DNA of 64,000 nucleotides from JACDBE01 sp963714055 (GTDB lineage Bacteria; Actinomycetota; Acidimicrobiia; Spongiisociales; UBA5794): positions 2,232,001 to 2,296,000 of the forward strand of contig OY970227.1 in NCBI GenBank assembly GCA_963714055.1, written 5' to 3'. Position 1 is the stretch's first letter. Each line of letters starts with the position of its first letter. Position numbers and translations under genes: made by a program. The notes beneath the pieces were generated by a model, which ran no database searches, was not told the origin of the DNA, and saw only the letters and a program-made list of their open reading frames with translations. Below, piece by piece: positions 1-6,933 of this stretch.

Positions 1-2
1 CG

Positions 3-65
3 CCGGACGAGTGGCAGTACCAGGTCACGTCACCGGCCGACCTGCACGCCTCCAGGGGCCGGTAG
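3..65 (+). CDS. 3' end of an unidentified gene
   Basis: The window opens inside a reading frame that gives 20 residues, PDEWQYQVTSPADLHASRGR, and then a TAG stop. Nothing in so short a tail identifies the product. The stop codon doubles as the first three bases of the TAGGGT -10 box of the next gene, so the two genes are packed together but probably transcribed separately. Confidence 0.45.
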   Translation, partial: PDEWQYQVTSPADLHASRGR

Positions 66-68
66 GGT
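63..68 (+). promoter_or_regulatory. Leaderless -10 box (TAGGGT) of the VOC gene
   Basis: TAGGGT lies 6 bases before the ATG at 75, the spacing expected when transcription begins at the start codon. No Shine-Dalgarno sequence fits in that space. Confidence 0.55.
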
Positions 69-74
69 CGGATC

Positions 75-455
75 ATGGCCGTCGACCTGAACCACACCAT
101 CGTTGCCTCCCGTGACCAGGCGGAGACCGCGGCGTTCATCGCCGGCGTCCTCGGGCTTCCCGAGCCGGTGAGATATGGCCCGTTCCTCGTCGTCCAGACG
201 GCCAACGGGGTGTCCCTCGACGTGGCCGACCGGGCCGACGTCGTGTCGCAGCACTACGCATTCCTGGTCAGCGAATCGGAGTTCGACGAGATCTGGGGAC
301 GGATCCGGGAGCGGGGCGTCGAGTTCTACGCCGACCCGTCGCGCACGCGGCCCGGCGAGATCAACACCAACGACGGGGGTCGGGGCCTGTACTTCGAGGA
401 ACCGAGCGGGCACCTGCTGGAGATCATCACCCGGCCATACGGCAGCGGTGGCTGA
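75..455 (+). CDS. VOC (glyoxalase/bleomycin-resistance fold) family protein
   Basis: This 126-residue protein has the length of one vicinal-oxygen-chelate domain pair. His7 in the first strand, His60, and Glu116 in the closing EPSGHLLEII strand fall where VOC enzymes place metal ligands. Members include glyoxalases, dioxygenases and antibiotic-binding proteins, and the sequence does not say which applies. The ATG is fixed by the TAGGGT box 6 bases upstream. It stands alone, with a repeat-like GC-rich spacer before the next gene. Confidence 0.8.
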   Translation: MAVDLNHTIVASRDQAETAAFIAGVLGLPEPVRYGPFLVVQTANGVSLDVADRADVVSQHYAFLVSESEFDEIWGRIRERGVEFYADPSRTRPGEINTNDGGRGLYFEEPSGHLLEIITRPYGSGG

Positions 456-486
456 GCTGTGCTCATGGCTCTTCGGCTGACGCCTC

Positions 487-527
487 ATCGCGGTGCGATG
501 GGGGACCCCCAACCCCCATCGCCGAGT
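487..527 (+). repeat. Divergent copy of intergenic repeat family B (B7)
   Basis: The spacer between the VOC and SDR genes contains GCGATGGGGGACCCCC followed by AACCCCCATCGC. The self-complementary GGGG-CCCC-CCCC core and flanking GATGG/CCATC match the core of family B at 43.8, 59.9 and 60.1 kb. Its outer part differs, so membership is probable rather than certain. Confidence 0.4.
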
Positions 528-575
528 CTCCGCCTGGCGGCGTAGCCACTGCGGATCGCGGCCGGAGGCGCCCGG

Positions 576-581
576 TAGGCT
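576..581 (+). promoter_or_regulatory. Leaderless -10 box (TAGGCT) of the SDR gene
   Basis: TAGGCT ends 8 bases before the ATG at 590, and no ribosome-binding site lies between them. Confidence 0.55.
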
Positions 582-589
582 GCTCGGCC

Positions 590-1351
590 ATGGAGCTCGA
601 CGGGATCTCAGCAATCGTCACCGGCGGCGCCTCCGGGCTCGGGGCCGCCACGGCGCGCCGCCTCGCTGCCGACGGCGCCACCGTGGTCATCGTCGACCTG
701 CAGGACGAAGCCGGCGAGGCCACCGCCTCTGACATCGGGGGCGTCTACGTCCACGCCGACGTCACCGACGCCGAGCAGGTGCAGATGGCGGTGGACGCCG
801 CCGTCGACGTCGCCCCGTTGCGGGCGCTGGTCAACTGCGCCGGGATCGCACCGCCCGCCAAGACGGTGGATCGAGACGGCAACCCCCACGACCTCGGCCA
901 CTTCGCCAAGGTGGTCACCATCAACTTGATCGGCACCTTCAACTGCATCCGGCTGGCGGCGACGGCGATGGCGCGCAACCAACCCGACCCGACCGGTGAC
1001 CGCGGCGCCATCGTCAACACCGCCTCGGTGGCGGCGTTCGACGGCCAGGTGGGCCAGGCCGCCTACTCGGCGTCGAAGGGCGGTGTCGCCGGCATGACGC
1101 TCCCCATCGCCCGCGATCTGTCGCAGCATGGGATCAGGGTGAACACCATCGCCCCAGGGATCATGGACACCCCGATGCTGGCCGGCCTGCCCGAGCCGGC
1201 CCGGGTCTCGCTCGGCCAGCAGGTGCTGTACCCGCAGCGGCTGGGGACCCCGGAGGAGTACGCCGCCCTCGCCCACTTCCTGCTCACCCACGGCTACATG
1301 AATGCCGAGACGGTCAGGATGGATGGCGGCATCCGCATGGCGCCCAGATGA
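590..1351 (+). CDS. Short-chain dehydrogenase/reductase, HSD10-like
   Basis: A 253-residue classical SDR that should oxidise or reduce a hydroxyl/keto group with NAD(P). It has the cofactor motif TGGASGLG at residues 11-18, VNCAG near 81-85, Asn112, Ser146, and the catalytic YSASK with Tyr159 and Lys163. Asp36, after the second strand (VDLQD), favours NAD over NADP. Overall it resembles type II 3-hydroxyacyl-CoA dehydrogenase / 17-beta-HSD10, which would fit fatty-acid or branched-chain degradation. That substrate is inferred from similarity only, since no beta-oxidation genes are adjacent. Confidence 0.88.
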   Translation: MELDGISAIVTGGASGLGAATARRLAADGATVVIVDLQDEAGEATASDIGGVYVHADVTDAEQVQMAVDAAVDVAPLRALVNCAGIAPPAKTVDRDGNPHDLGHFAKVVTINLIGTFNCIRLAATAMARNQPDPTGDRGAIVNTASVAAFDGQVGQAAYSASKGGVAGMTLPIARDLSQHGIRVNTIAPGIMDTPMLAGLPEPARVSLGQQVLYPQRLGTPEEYAALAHFLLTHGYMNAETVRMDGGIRMAPR

Positions 1352-1372
1352 CCGGCGCCGCGCCGGAGGGTG

Positions 1373-1969
1373 TCAACTCGTAGCCCGCTCCCGGGCTGCG
1401 TCGACGGCGGCGACGATGCGCTTCGCCCGCGTCTCCTCTCGCTTGGCGCTGATGACGCCCCAGAGCAGTTGCTGTCTGGCGGTGCGGCTGAGCGTCTCCC
1501 AGCCGAGTCGGGCGTCGGGATCGGTGGCGAGGGCTGCGGCGAGGTCGTCGGGTATCTCCATGGCCTCGACAGGCTCGTAGGCGCTCCACGAGCCGTCTGC
1601 CTTCGCCGCTTCCACCTTGGCGAGCCCGGCCGGGGCCATCCGGCCGGCGGCGACGAGGCGGGCGACCCGCTCCCGGTTCGAGCGCGCCCACACGCTGCCC
1701 GCCCGGCGCGGGGTGAACCTCTGCATCGACCGGTCGGCGTCGACCGTCTTCGCCTGGGAGTCGATCCAGCCGAAGCAGAGCGCCTCCTCGACCAGGGCCT
1801 CGTAGCCGGGCGTGGGCTTGCCGGTGTGTCGCTTCCACGACACGACCCAGACCCCCGGTGACGTGGCGTGATGGTCGGCCAGCCAGCGTCGCCAGGCGGC
1901 CCGCGTGGCCGGGTGCACCTGCTCAGGGTCCGGTGGTCCGGGTGTGTCTGACCCTCCTTGCGTGCTCAT
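1373..1969 (-). CDS. YdeI/OmpD-associated family protein
   Basis: About 198 residues. The pattern is that of the YdeI / bacteriocin-protection family: HPATRAAWRRWLADHH, then GVWVVSWK, EEALCFGWID and a C-terminal helix rich in Lys/Arg. Family members are small cytoplasmic proteins of uncertain biochemistry. An upstream in-frame ATG at 2017 would add 16 residues unlike the family, so the ATG at 1969 (MSTQGG) is preferred. The gene is convergent with the SDR gene, 21 bases away, and diverges from the amidohydrolase. Confidence 0.78.
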   Translation of the reverse strand: MSTQGGSDTPGPPDPEQVHPATRAAWRRWLADHHATSPGVWVVSWKRHTGKPTPGYEALVEEALCFGWIDSQAKTVDADRSMQRFTPRRAGSVWARSNRERVARLVAAGRMAPAGLAKVEAAKADGSWSAYEPVEAMEIPDDLAAALATDPDARLGWETLSRTARQQLLWGVISAKREETRAKRIVAAVDAARERATS

Positions 1970-2073
1970 TGCCGTTACCCAGCCTTCCCCGAGGTGGGCC
2001 GTGCCCATCTGGTGCATATGATCGCCGAGACGTGAACGGCGCCAGCTCCACGGTATCCGGGTAGCAGCCGGCG

Positions 2074-3441
2074 ATGCGCAGTCTCCTCGTACGCAACGCC
2101 GCCGTCCTGGTGACGATGGACGACCGGCGTCGGGAGATCCCCGGGGGCGGCATCTACGCCGAGGACGGGATGATCATCGCCGTCGGGCGGTCGGACGAGC
2201 TACCGGCCACCGCCGACGAGATGCTCGACCTCGGCGGCCATGTCGTCTTCCCCGGGCTGGTCAACACGCACCATCACCTCTACCAGACTCTCACCCGGGC
2301 GGTGCCCGGCGCCCAGGACGCCGGGTTGTTCGACTGGCTGCGCACCCTCTACCCGATGTGGGGACGGATGCGCCCCGAGCACGTACAGGTGTCGACAACG
2401 GTCGGCCTGGCCGAGCTGGCCCTCTCCGGATGTACCACGGCGTTCGACCACCTCTACCTGTTCCCCAATGGGAGCAGCCTCGACGACCAGATCGAGGGGG
2501 CGGAGCCGGTGGGAATCAGGCTGGTGGCGTCCCGGGGCTCGATGAGCCTGGGGGAGAGCCAGGGAGGCCTACCTCCGGACGACATCGTCGAGGACGAGGA
2601 CCTGATCCTCGAGGACTCGATCGCCATGATCGACCGCCACCACGACCCGGCGCCGGGGGCGATGACCCGGGTGGCGCTGGCTCCCTGCTCGCCTTTCTCC
2701 GTCACCACCGATCTGATGCGGGCCACCGCCGAGCTGGCCAGGGACAAGGAAGTCCGCTTGCACACCCACCTCGCCGAGACGCGCGACGAGGAGAAGTTCT
2801 GCCTGGAGCGGTTCGGCCGCCGTCCCGTCGAGCTCATGGCCGACGTCGGCTGGCTGGGCGACGACGTCTGGTTCGCCCACGCCGTGTTCGCCGGGGAGGC
2901 GGACATCGCTGCCATGGCGGGTACCGGCACCGGGGTGGCCCACTGTCCCACCTCGAACATGCGCCTCGCCTCGGGGATCGCCCCGGTGCGACGCTATCTG
3001 GCCGCCGGGGTGCCGGTCGGGCTCGGTGTCGACGGGTCGGCATCCAACGACGGGTCCCACATGCTCGCCGAGGCGCGCCAGGCACTGTTGCTCAGCCGGC
3101 TCGCCGCCGCCCCCGACCTCGAAGGCGGCGCCCTGCTCACCGCCCGCACCGCCCTGGAGATGGCGACCAGGGGTGGCGCCGCCGTGCTGGGACGAGGCGA
3201 CATCGGCGCGCTCGAGCCGGGTCGGTGCGCCGACCTGGTCGCCATCTCGCTCGATCGGCTGGAGTATGCCGGGGCGCTCCACGACCCGGTGGCCGGCGCC
3301 GTGCTCTGTGCCCCGGTCGGTGTCGACCTCTCCCTGGTCGGGGGCAGGGTGGTCGTCGATCAGGGCCGGCTGATGGGCGTCGACCTGGAGCCGCTCGTCG
3401 AGCATCACAACCGCCTGGCGGCGGAGCTGGTCACCGGCTGA
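2074..3441 (+). CDS. 8-oxoguanine deaminase-like amidohydrolase
   Basis: A 455-residue amidohydrolase of the TrzA/AtzB-like deaminase family. Metal-binding NTHHHLYQ is at residues 64-71, with further ligands in RLHTHLAE, WFAHAVF and GLGVDGSASND. The stretch RGSMSLGESQGGLPPD is typical of 8-oxoguanine deaminases, which convert 8-oxoguanine to urate in clearance of oxidised purines. Related hydroxyatrazine hydrolases share the fold, so the substrate is likely but unproven. TAGCAG lies 6 bases before the ATG, a near match to the leaderless promoters elsewhere in this window. Confidence 0.8.
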   Translation: MRSLLVRNAAVLVTMDDRRREIPGGGIYAEDGMIIAVGRSDELPATADEMLDLGGHVVFPGLVNTHHHLYQTLTRAVPGAQDAGLFDWLRTLYPMWGRMRPEHVQVSTTVGLAELALSGCTTAFDHLYLFPNGSSLDDQIEGAEPVGIRLVASRGSMSLGESQGGLPPDDIVEDEDLILEDSIAMIDRHHDPAPGAMTRVALAPCSPFSVTTDLMRATAELARDKEVRLHTHLAETRDEEKFCLERFGRRPVELMADVGWLGDDVWFAHAVFAGEADIAAMAGTGTGVAHCPTSNMRLASGIAPVRRYLAAGVPVGLGVDGSASNDGSHMLAEARQALLLSRLAAAPDLEGGALLTARTALEMATRGGAAVLGRGDIGALEPGRCADLVAISLDRLEYAGALHDPVAGAVLCAPVGVDLSLVGGRVVVDQGRLMGVDLEPLVEHHNRLAAELVTG

Positions 3442-3465
3442 AACGGAGCTGTCACCCCTGGCCGG

Positions 3466-3471
3466 TAGAAT
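3466..3471 (+). promoter_or_regulatory. Leaderless -10 box (TAGAAT)
   Basis: TAGAAT ends 6 bases before the GTG at 3478 and starts the three-gene unit 3478-4882. Confidence 0.55.
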
Positions 3472-3477
3472 CCGACT

Positions 3478-3678
3478 GTGGCGAAGACCAACGCGCAGAA
3501 GGCGTTCGAGCTGACCCGGTTCGCCGCCGAGCTCGTGGCGCAGCGGCACCGGCGGGAGCGGCCAGAGGCGACCGAGGACGATGTCGACGAGGTGGTGGCA
3601 GCCTGGTACTCGTCGCGACCACAGGCTCCGGATGGCGACGGCGAGGGCGTTTCACGCAGCTGGTCGCTCGGCGAGTGA
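3478..3678 (+). CDS. Small protein paired with an AbiEii-like nucleotidyltransferase
   Basis: A 66-residue, charged, mostly helical protein starting with GTG (MAKTNAQKAFELTRFAAELV). Its stop overlaps the GTG start of the next gene (GTGA), so the two are translationally coupled. Small partners are common next to nucleotidyltransferase genes and can act as antitoxins or adaptors, but this one is not a recognisable HTH or HEPN protein. A role as partner or antitoxin is inference from position only. Confidence 0.65.
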   Translation: MAKTNAQKAFELTRFAAELVAQRHRRERPEATEDDVDEVVAAWYSSRPQAPDGDGEGVSRSWSLGE

Positions 3679-4271
3679 TCGACTTCGAGGCTTCGCTCCG
3701 CCGGGTCGTCGCCGACCTGGACGCAGAAGGCCTGCGTTACGCCCTCGTCGGGGGTGTGGCGGTGGCAGCACTGACCCGACCACGCCTCACGTGGGACTGC
3801 GACTTCGCCGTATGGGTCGACAACGACGCACGAGCCGAACAGGTCGTGCTGGCCATGACCAGGCGGAACTACACCCCCGGGGCGGTGATCGAGCAGGCGG
3901 TGACGGGCCGGCTGGCCACGGTCCGACTGACCGCGCCCGATCCGGACGGGACGACCGTCGACCTCCTGTTCGCCTCGTGCGGGGTCGAGCCGGAGATCGT
4001 GGCCGGAGCTGAGGTCACCGAGATCGCACCTGGGCTGAGCATGCCGGTCGCCCGGCCGGGCCACCTGATCGCCATGAAGCTCCTGGCACGCGACGACCGA
4101 CGACGGCCGCTCGACTTTGACGACCTCCGCTCATTGGCGGAGACAGCGGACGACGAGGACTGGGCCATGGCCGAGGAGGCCGTACGGCTCATCGAGCAGC
4201 GTGGCTTCTCGCCCGGTCGGGACCTGACGGCGGCCCTGTCGCTGCTTCGGGAAGGCTGGCGCGAATCGTGA
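3675..4271 (+). CDS. Nucleotidyltransferase, AbiEii/MNT-like
   Basis: A 198-residue protein with the compact nucleotidyltransferase signature GGVAVAALTRPRLTWDCDFAVW near residues 22-43, split here as GGVAVAALTR followed by PRLTWDCDFAVW; the D-x-D pair should bind metal. RPGHLIAMKLLARDDRRRPLDFDDL in the C-terminal half matches the helical part of AbiEii and related proteins, including the K-x-x-A-R-x-x-R-x-x-x-D-x-x-D pattern. Such enzymes are toxins of abortive-infection toxin-antitoxin pairs or tRNA/antibiotic-modifying enzymes. The GTG start overlaps the upstream small gene. The downstream gene overlaps its stop, so all three are co-expressed. Confidence 0.75.
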   Translation: MIDFEASLRRVVADLDAEGLRYALVGGVAVAALTRPRLTWDCDFAVWVDNDARAEQVVLAMTRRNYTPGAVIEQAVTGRLATVRLTAPDPDGTTVDLLFASCGVEPEIVAGAEVTEIAPGLSMPVARPGHLIAMKLLARDDRRRPLDFDDLRSLAETADDEDWAMAEEAVRLIEQRGFSPGRDLTAALSLLREGWRES

Positions 4272-4882
4272 GCGAAGTCGTCGTCGGCATCGTCCTGGTG
4301 GCGGGGGAGTCGACCCGGCTCGATCTCGGGTACCCCAAACAGCTGCTCGACGTCGACGGGCGATCGATGGCACGGGTATCCGTCGAGGAGGCCGTGGCGT
4401 CTTCGCTCGACCGGGTGGTGGCGGTGGTCGGGCGGGCGGCGGAGGACGTGGGCGCATCGCTGGCAGACAGCGGGGCCACCGTCGTCCTCAACCCGAACTA
4501 CCGCACCGGCAACCTGTCCTCGTTGCTCGCCGGGGTGGACGCCGCCGGTGAGCTCGACGCGGTGATGGTGCTCCTCGGCGACATGCCGGAGGTGGACACC
4601 GCCGTCATCGACACGGTGGCGGCGGCATGGCGGACGGACCGGCCCTGGGCGGCCTACACCGTCTTCGACGACGGCCGCCCCAACCATCCCTTCGTGCTGT
4701 CGGCCGACGCTGTCGGGATGGTGCGTGGTGCCGGCGGGCCCAAGCCCCTGTGGAGGCTCCTGGTCAGCGACCCGCCCCGGCCGGTCGCCGCTATCGGCGT
4801 GTCCCGGTCCGCACCGATAGACGTCGACACCACCGCCGACTACGACGAGCTGCTCGGCCGGCGGGTGGTCGACCCCGGCTAG
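4268..4882 (+). CDS. MobA/MocA-like NTP transferase domain protein
   Basis: A 204-residue Rossmann-type nucleotidyltransferase related to molybdenum-cofactor cytidylyl/guanylyltransferases. It has LVAGESTRL (normally LAAGxSxRM), YPKQLL, VVLNPNYRTGNLSSL, MVLLGDMP, a DGRPNHPFV loop, and the closing DVDTTADYDEL. The GTG start overlaps the nucleotidyltransferase stop. No molybdoenzyme gene is in the window, and the first motif deviates from the family, so the nucleotide and acceptor are unknown. It ends nose-to-nose with the CoA-binding gene, whose stop overlaps its own. Confidence 0.75.
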   Translation: MSEVVVGIVLVAGESTRLDLGYPKQLLDVDGRSMARVSVEEAVASSLDRVVAVVGRAAEDVGASLADSGATVVLNPNYRTGNLSSLLAGVDAAGELDAVMVLLGDMPEVDTAVIDTVAAAWRTDRPWAAYTVFDDGRPNHPFVLSADAVGMVRGAGGPKPLWRLLVSDPPRPVAAIGVSRSAPIDVDTTADYDELLGRRVVDPG

Positions 4883-5367
4883 ATCGGGCGGCGGCGCTTC
4901 GAGGTGATCACCCCGGTGTCGAAGCCGGCGAGGTGGAGCGCCCCGGAGAAGCGGGCGTGCTCGATCTTGAGGCAGCGGTCCTGGACGACCTGGAGCCCGG
5001 CGTCCATCGCCTTGCGGGCCGCCTCGTCGTGACGGGACCCGAGCTGCAGCCAGACCACCTTGGCGCCGACCTCGATGGCCTCGTCGACCACCTCGGGGAT
5101 GGCGTCGTGGCGGCGGAACACGTCGACGATGTCGGGCACTTCGGGCAGGTCGTGGAGGGTCGGGTAGCAGCGGAGCCCGAGCACCTCGTCGTAGGCGGGG
5201 TTCACCGGGTAGGTGGTCAGCGGCGTGCGCACCAGGTAGCTGGCCACGAAGTTCGACGAGCGCAGCGGGTTGGCCGATACCCCGACCAGGGCAACGGTGC
5301 GGGAGTTCTGGATGATCCGGAGCCGGTCGCGGGCGGTCGCCTCGGGGATCTCGACGGCGGTGGTCAT
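4879..5367 (-). CDS. CoA-binding domain protein
   Basis: A 162-residue single-domain CoA_binding_2 protein. The Rossmann motif VALVGVSANPLRSSNFVA lies around residues 25-42, followed by YPVNPAYDEVLG, a conserved VDVFRR strand and KVVWLQLGS. These stand-alone domains resemble the N-terminal domain of succinyl-CoA synthetase alpha, and their role is not established. Its ATG overlaps the metY stop (ATGA), so it is coupled to metY. That pairing suggests a role near sulfur-amino-acid or CoA metabolism, as inference only. Confidence 0.85.
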   Translation of the reverse strand: MTTAVEIPEATARDRLRIIQNSRTVALVGVSANPLRSSNFVASYLVRTPLTTYPVNPAYDEVLGLRCYPTLHDLPEVPDIVDVFRRHDAIPEVVDEAIEVGAKVVWLQLGSRHDEAARKAMDAGLQVVQDRCLKIEHARFSGALHLAGFDTGVITSKRRRPI

Positions 5368-6647
5368 GGTGCCGCCCCCAGCGCCTGGGTGAGGTCGGCG
5401 AGGATGTCGTCGATCGTCTCCAGGCCCACCGAGATGCGGATCATGTCGTCGCCGATCCCCGCCGCCTCCCGCTCCGCCGATGGGACCTGTTGGTGGGTGG
5501 TCGACGCCGGGTGGATCACCAGCGTCTTGGCGTCGCCCACGTTGGCCAGGTGCGATGCCAGCTCGACCGACTCGATGAACCGCACCCCGGCCTCGAACCC
5601 GCCGTTCAGCCCGAAGGTGAACACTGCACCGGGCCCTCCTGGCAGGTAGCGCTCCGCCAGGGCGGTCCACGGGTTGTCTTCGAACACGGGGAAGTGGACC
5701 CAGCTCACCTCGGGACGCTCCCGAAGGAACCGGGCGACGGCGAGGGCGTTCTCGGCGTGGCGCTCCATCCGTAGCGGCAGGGTCTCCAACCCGAGCAGCA
5801 GGAGGAACGAGTTGAACGGCGACGGGGCTGCACCGATGTCGCGCAGCAGCTCGGCCCGGGCCCGCATCAGATACCCGTACTCACGGAAGTTCTCCCAGAA
5901 CATCAGGTCGTGGTACGCCGGCGAGGGCTCGGTGAGCAGCGGGAACCGGCCGTTGTCGAACGGGAACCGGCCCGACTCGACGATGACCCCGCCGATCGCC
6001 ACCCCGTGGCCGCCGATGAACTTGGTGGCCGAGTGGACGACGATGTCGGCGCCGTGCTCGATCGGCCTGCACAGATATGGGGTGGCGAAGGTGTTGTCCA
6101 CCATGAGCGGGATGCCGTTGGCGTTGGCCAGGTCGGCGCAGGCGGCGATGTCGAGCACGTCGGCGCGCGGGTTGCCGATGGTCTCTCCATAGAGCAACTT
6201 GGTGTCCTCGGTGATCGCCTTCTCCACCTGGTCGAGGTCGCCGAAGTCGACGAAGGTGACGGCGATCCCCATCCGCCGGAGGGTCACGTCGAACTGGGTG
6301 AAGGTGCCGCCGTACAGCGACTGCGAGGCCACCACCTCGTCGCCCTGCTGGGCCAGGGTGAGGATTGCGATGAGTTGCGCCGCCTGGCCGGAAGCGGTGG
6401 CCACCGCCCCCAGCCCGCCTTCGAGCGACGCCATCCGCTCCTCGAAGGCGGCGGTGGTCGGGTTGCCTATGCGGGTGTAGATGTTGCCGAAGTTCTGCAG
6501 GGCGAACAGGTCGGCGGCGTGCTGGGCGTCCTCGAACACGTACGACGTGGTGGCGTAGATCGGCATGGCCCGCGCCCCGGTTTCCGGGTCGGGCCGCTGG
6601 CCGGCGTGGATCGCCCGGGTGTCGAACCCGAACTGGCGGTCGGACAT
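5364..6647 (-). CDS. metY: O-acetylhomoserine aminocarboxypropyltransferase (sulfhydrylase)
   Basis: A 427-residue PLP enzyme of the Cys/Met metabolism family, making homocysteine from O-acetylhomoserine and sulfide. DTRAIHAGQRPDPETGARA at the start, the internal YTRIGNPT and the PLP-lysine context HSATKFIGGHG all match MetY. The length is right for MetY and longer than MetB/MetC. The ATG at 6647 has a TACGAT box 6 bases upstream. The longer reading frame to 6773 is rejected because it would read through that promoter. Confidence 0.92.
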   Translation of the reverse strand: MSDRQFGFDTRAIHAGQRPDPETGARAMPIYATTSYVFEDAQHAADLFALQNFGNIYTRIGNPTTAAFEERMASLEGGLGAVATASGQAAQLIAILTLAQQGDEVVASQSLYGGTFTQFDVTLRRMGIAVTFVDFGDLDQVEKAITEDTKLLYGETIGNPRADVLDIAACADLANANGIPLMVDNTFATPYLCRPIEHGADIVVHSATKFIGGHGVAIGGVIVESGRFPFDNGRFPLLTEPSPAYHDLMFWENFREYGYLMRARAELLRDIGAAPSPFNSFLLLLGLETLPLRMERHAENALAVARFLRERPEVSWVHFPVFEDNPWTALAERYLPGGPGAVFTFGLNGGFEAGVRFIESVELASHLANVGDAKTLVIHPASTTHQQVPSAEREAAGIGDDMIRISVGLETIDDILADLTQALGAAP

Positions 6648-6653
6648 CGCGCC

Positions 6654-6659
6654 ATCGTA
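6654..6659 (-). promoter_or_regulatory. Leaderless -10 box (TACGAT) of metY
   Basis: On the minus strand TACGAT is followed by 6 bases and the metY ATG. A riboswitch between promoter and gene is therefore unlikely for this start. Confidence 0.5.
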
Positions 6660-6667
6660 GGAGCTTT

Positions 6668-6690
6668 CTCCTCCCCCTCCGGGGGAGGAG
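6668..6690. repeat. 10-bp perfect inverted repeat between metY and trpL
   Basis: CTCCTCCCCC and GGGGGAGGAG are perfectly complementary around a 3-base centre. The element overlaps where the -35 region of metY would lie and is about 100 bases upstream of the trp start. It could be an operator or a chance GC-rich palindrome. It is unlikely to lie in either mature transcript if both genes are leaderless. Confidence 0.45.
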
Positions 6691-6777
6691 CGGCTGCGAG
6701 ACGGGCCTGAGGCCGGCACGGCAGACGAGGAGGGGGTTCTTCGACCACGGCCGCTGGCCCATTGCCTGGCCACGCGA

Positions 6778-6783
6778 TAGGCT
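6778..6783 (+). promoter_or_regulatory. Promoter -10 box (TAGGCT) of the trp operon
   Basis: TAGGCT ends 7 bases before the trpL ATG at 6791, so the attenuator transcript should begin at or within a base or two of the leader peptide start codon. Confidence 0.6.
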
Positions 6784-6790
6784 CTGCGTT

Positions 6791-6853
6791 ATGAACCGAC
6801 CCGGCCTCGGTCTCTGGTGGTGGCTCCCCGAGCGAGGTGCGCCCGCCCGCTGA
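6791..6853 (+). CDS. trpL: trp operon leader peptide with three tandem Trp codons
   Basis: A 20-codon reading frame, MNRPGLGLWWWLPERGAPAR, sits 80 bases upstream of trpE. Three consecutive TGG codons occupy 6815-6823. Ribosome stalling there when charged tRNA-Trp is scarce is the classic attenuation signal, and WWW leaders are known upstream of actinobacterial trp genes. The frame is followed by a strong hairpin at 6884-6904. The ATG has a TAGGCT box 7 bases upstream and no Shine-Dalgarno sequence, so the leader peptide itself appears leaderless. Confidence 0.88.
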   Translation: MNRPGLGLWWWLPERGAPAR

Positions 6854-6881
6854 GCCACGCCACAGCCACCGCCCCTCGCTC
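6830..6881 (+). promoter_or_regulatory. Early pairing in the trp leader RNA (competes with the antiterminator)
   Basis: GAGCGAGG (6830-6837) is perfectly complementary to CCTCGCTC (6874-6881). Part of the same segment, GAGGT (6834-6838), can instead pair with ACCTC (6885-6889) in the terminator arm. This gives two mutually exclusive folds controlled by where the ribosome sits on the Trp codons just upstream. The pairings are read by eye and the energies were not computed. Confidence 0.55.
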
Positions 6882-6883
6882 CC

Positions 6884-6904
6884 GACCTCCGGCACCCGGA
6901 GGTC
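6884..6904 (+). terminator. trp attenuator terminator hairpin
   Basis: GACCTCCGG, a 3-base loop CAC, and CCGGAGGTC form a perfect 9-bp stem ending 29 bases before trpE. The following bases (GTCTGCATTC) are only modestly T-rich, as is common in GC-rich actinobacteria. Confidence 0.75.
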
Positions 6905-6933
6905 GTCTGCATTCCCGGACCCGAGGAAGCCGA

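Noticed and set aside
2358..3674. Long N-terminal extension of the nucleotidyltransferase frame
   Set aside because: The upstream part is an out-of-frame shadow of the amidohydrolase gene; the GTG at 3675 that overlaps the small gene gives a normal length.
6648..6790. A SAM-type riboswitch upstream of metY
   Set aside because: The region was read on the minus strand for SAM-I/SAM-IV core elements and none was convincing. A -10 box 6 bases before the metY ATG leaves no room for an untranslated leader.
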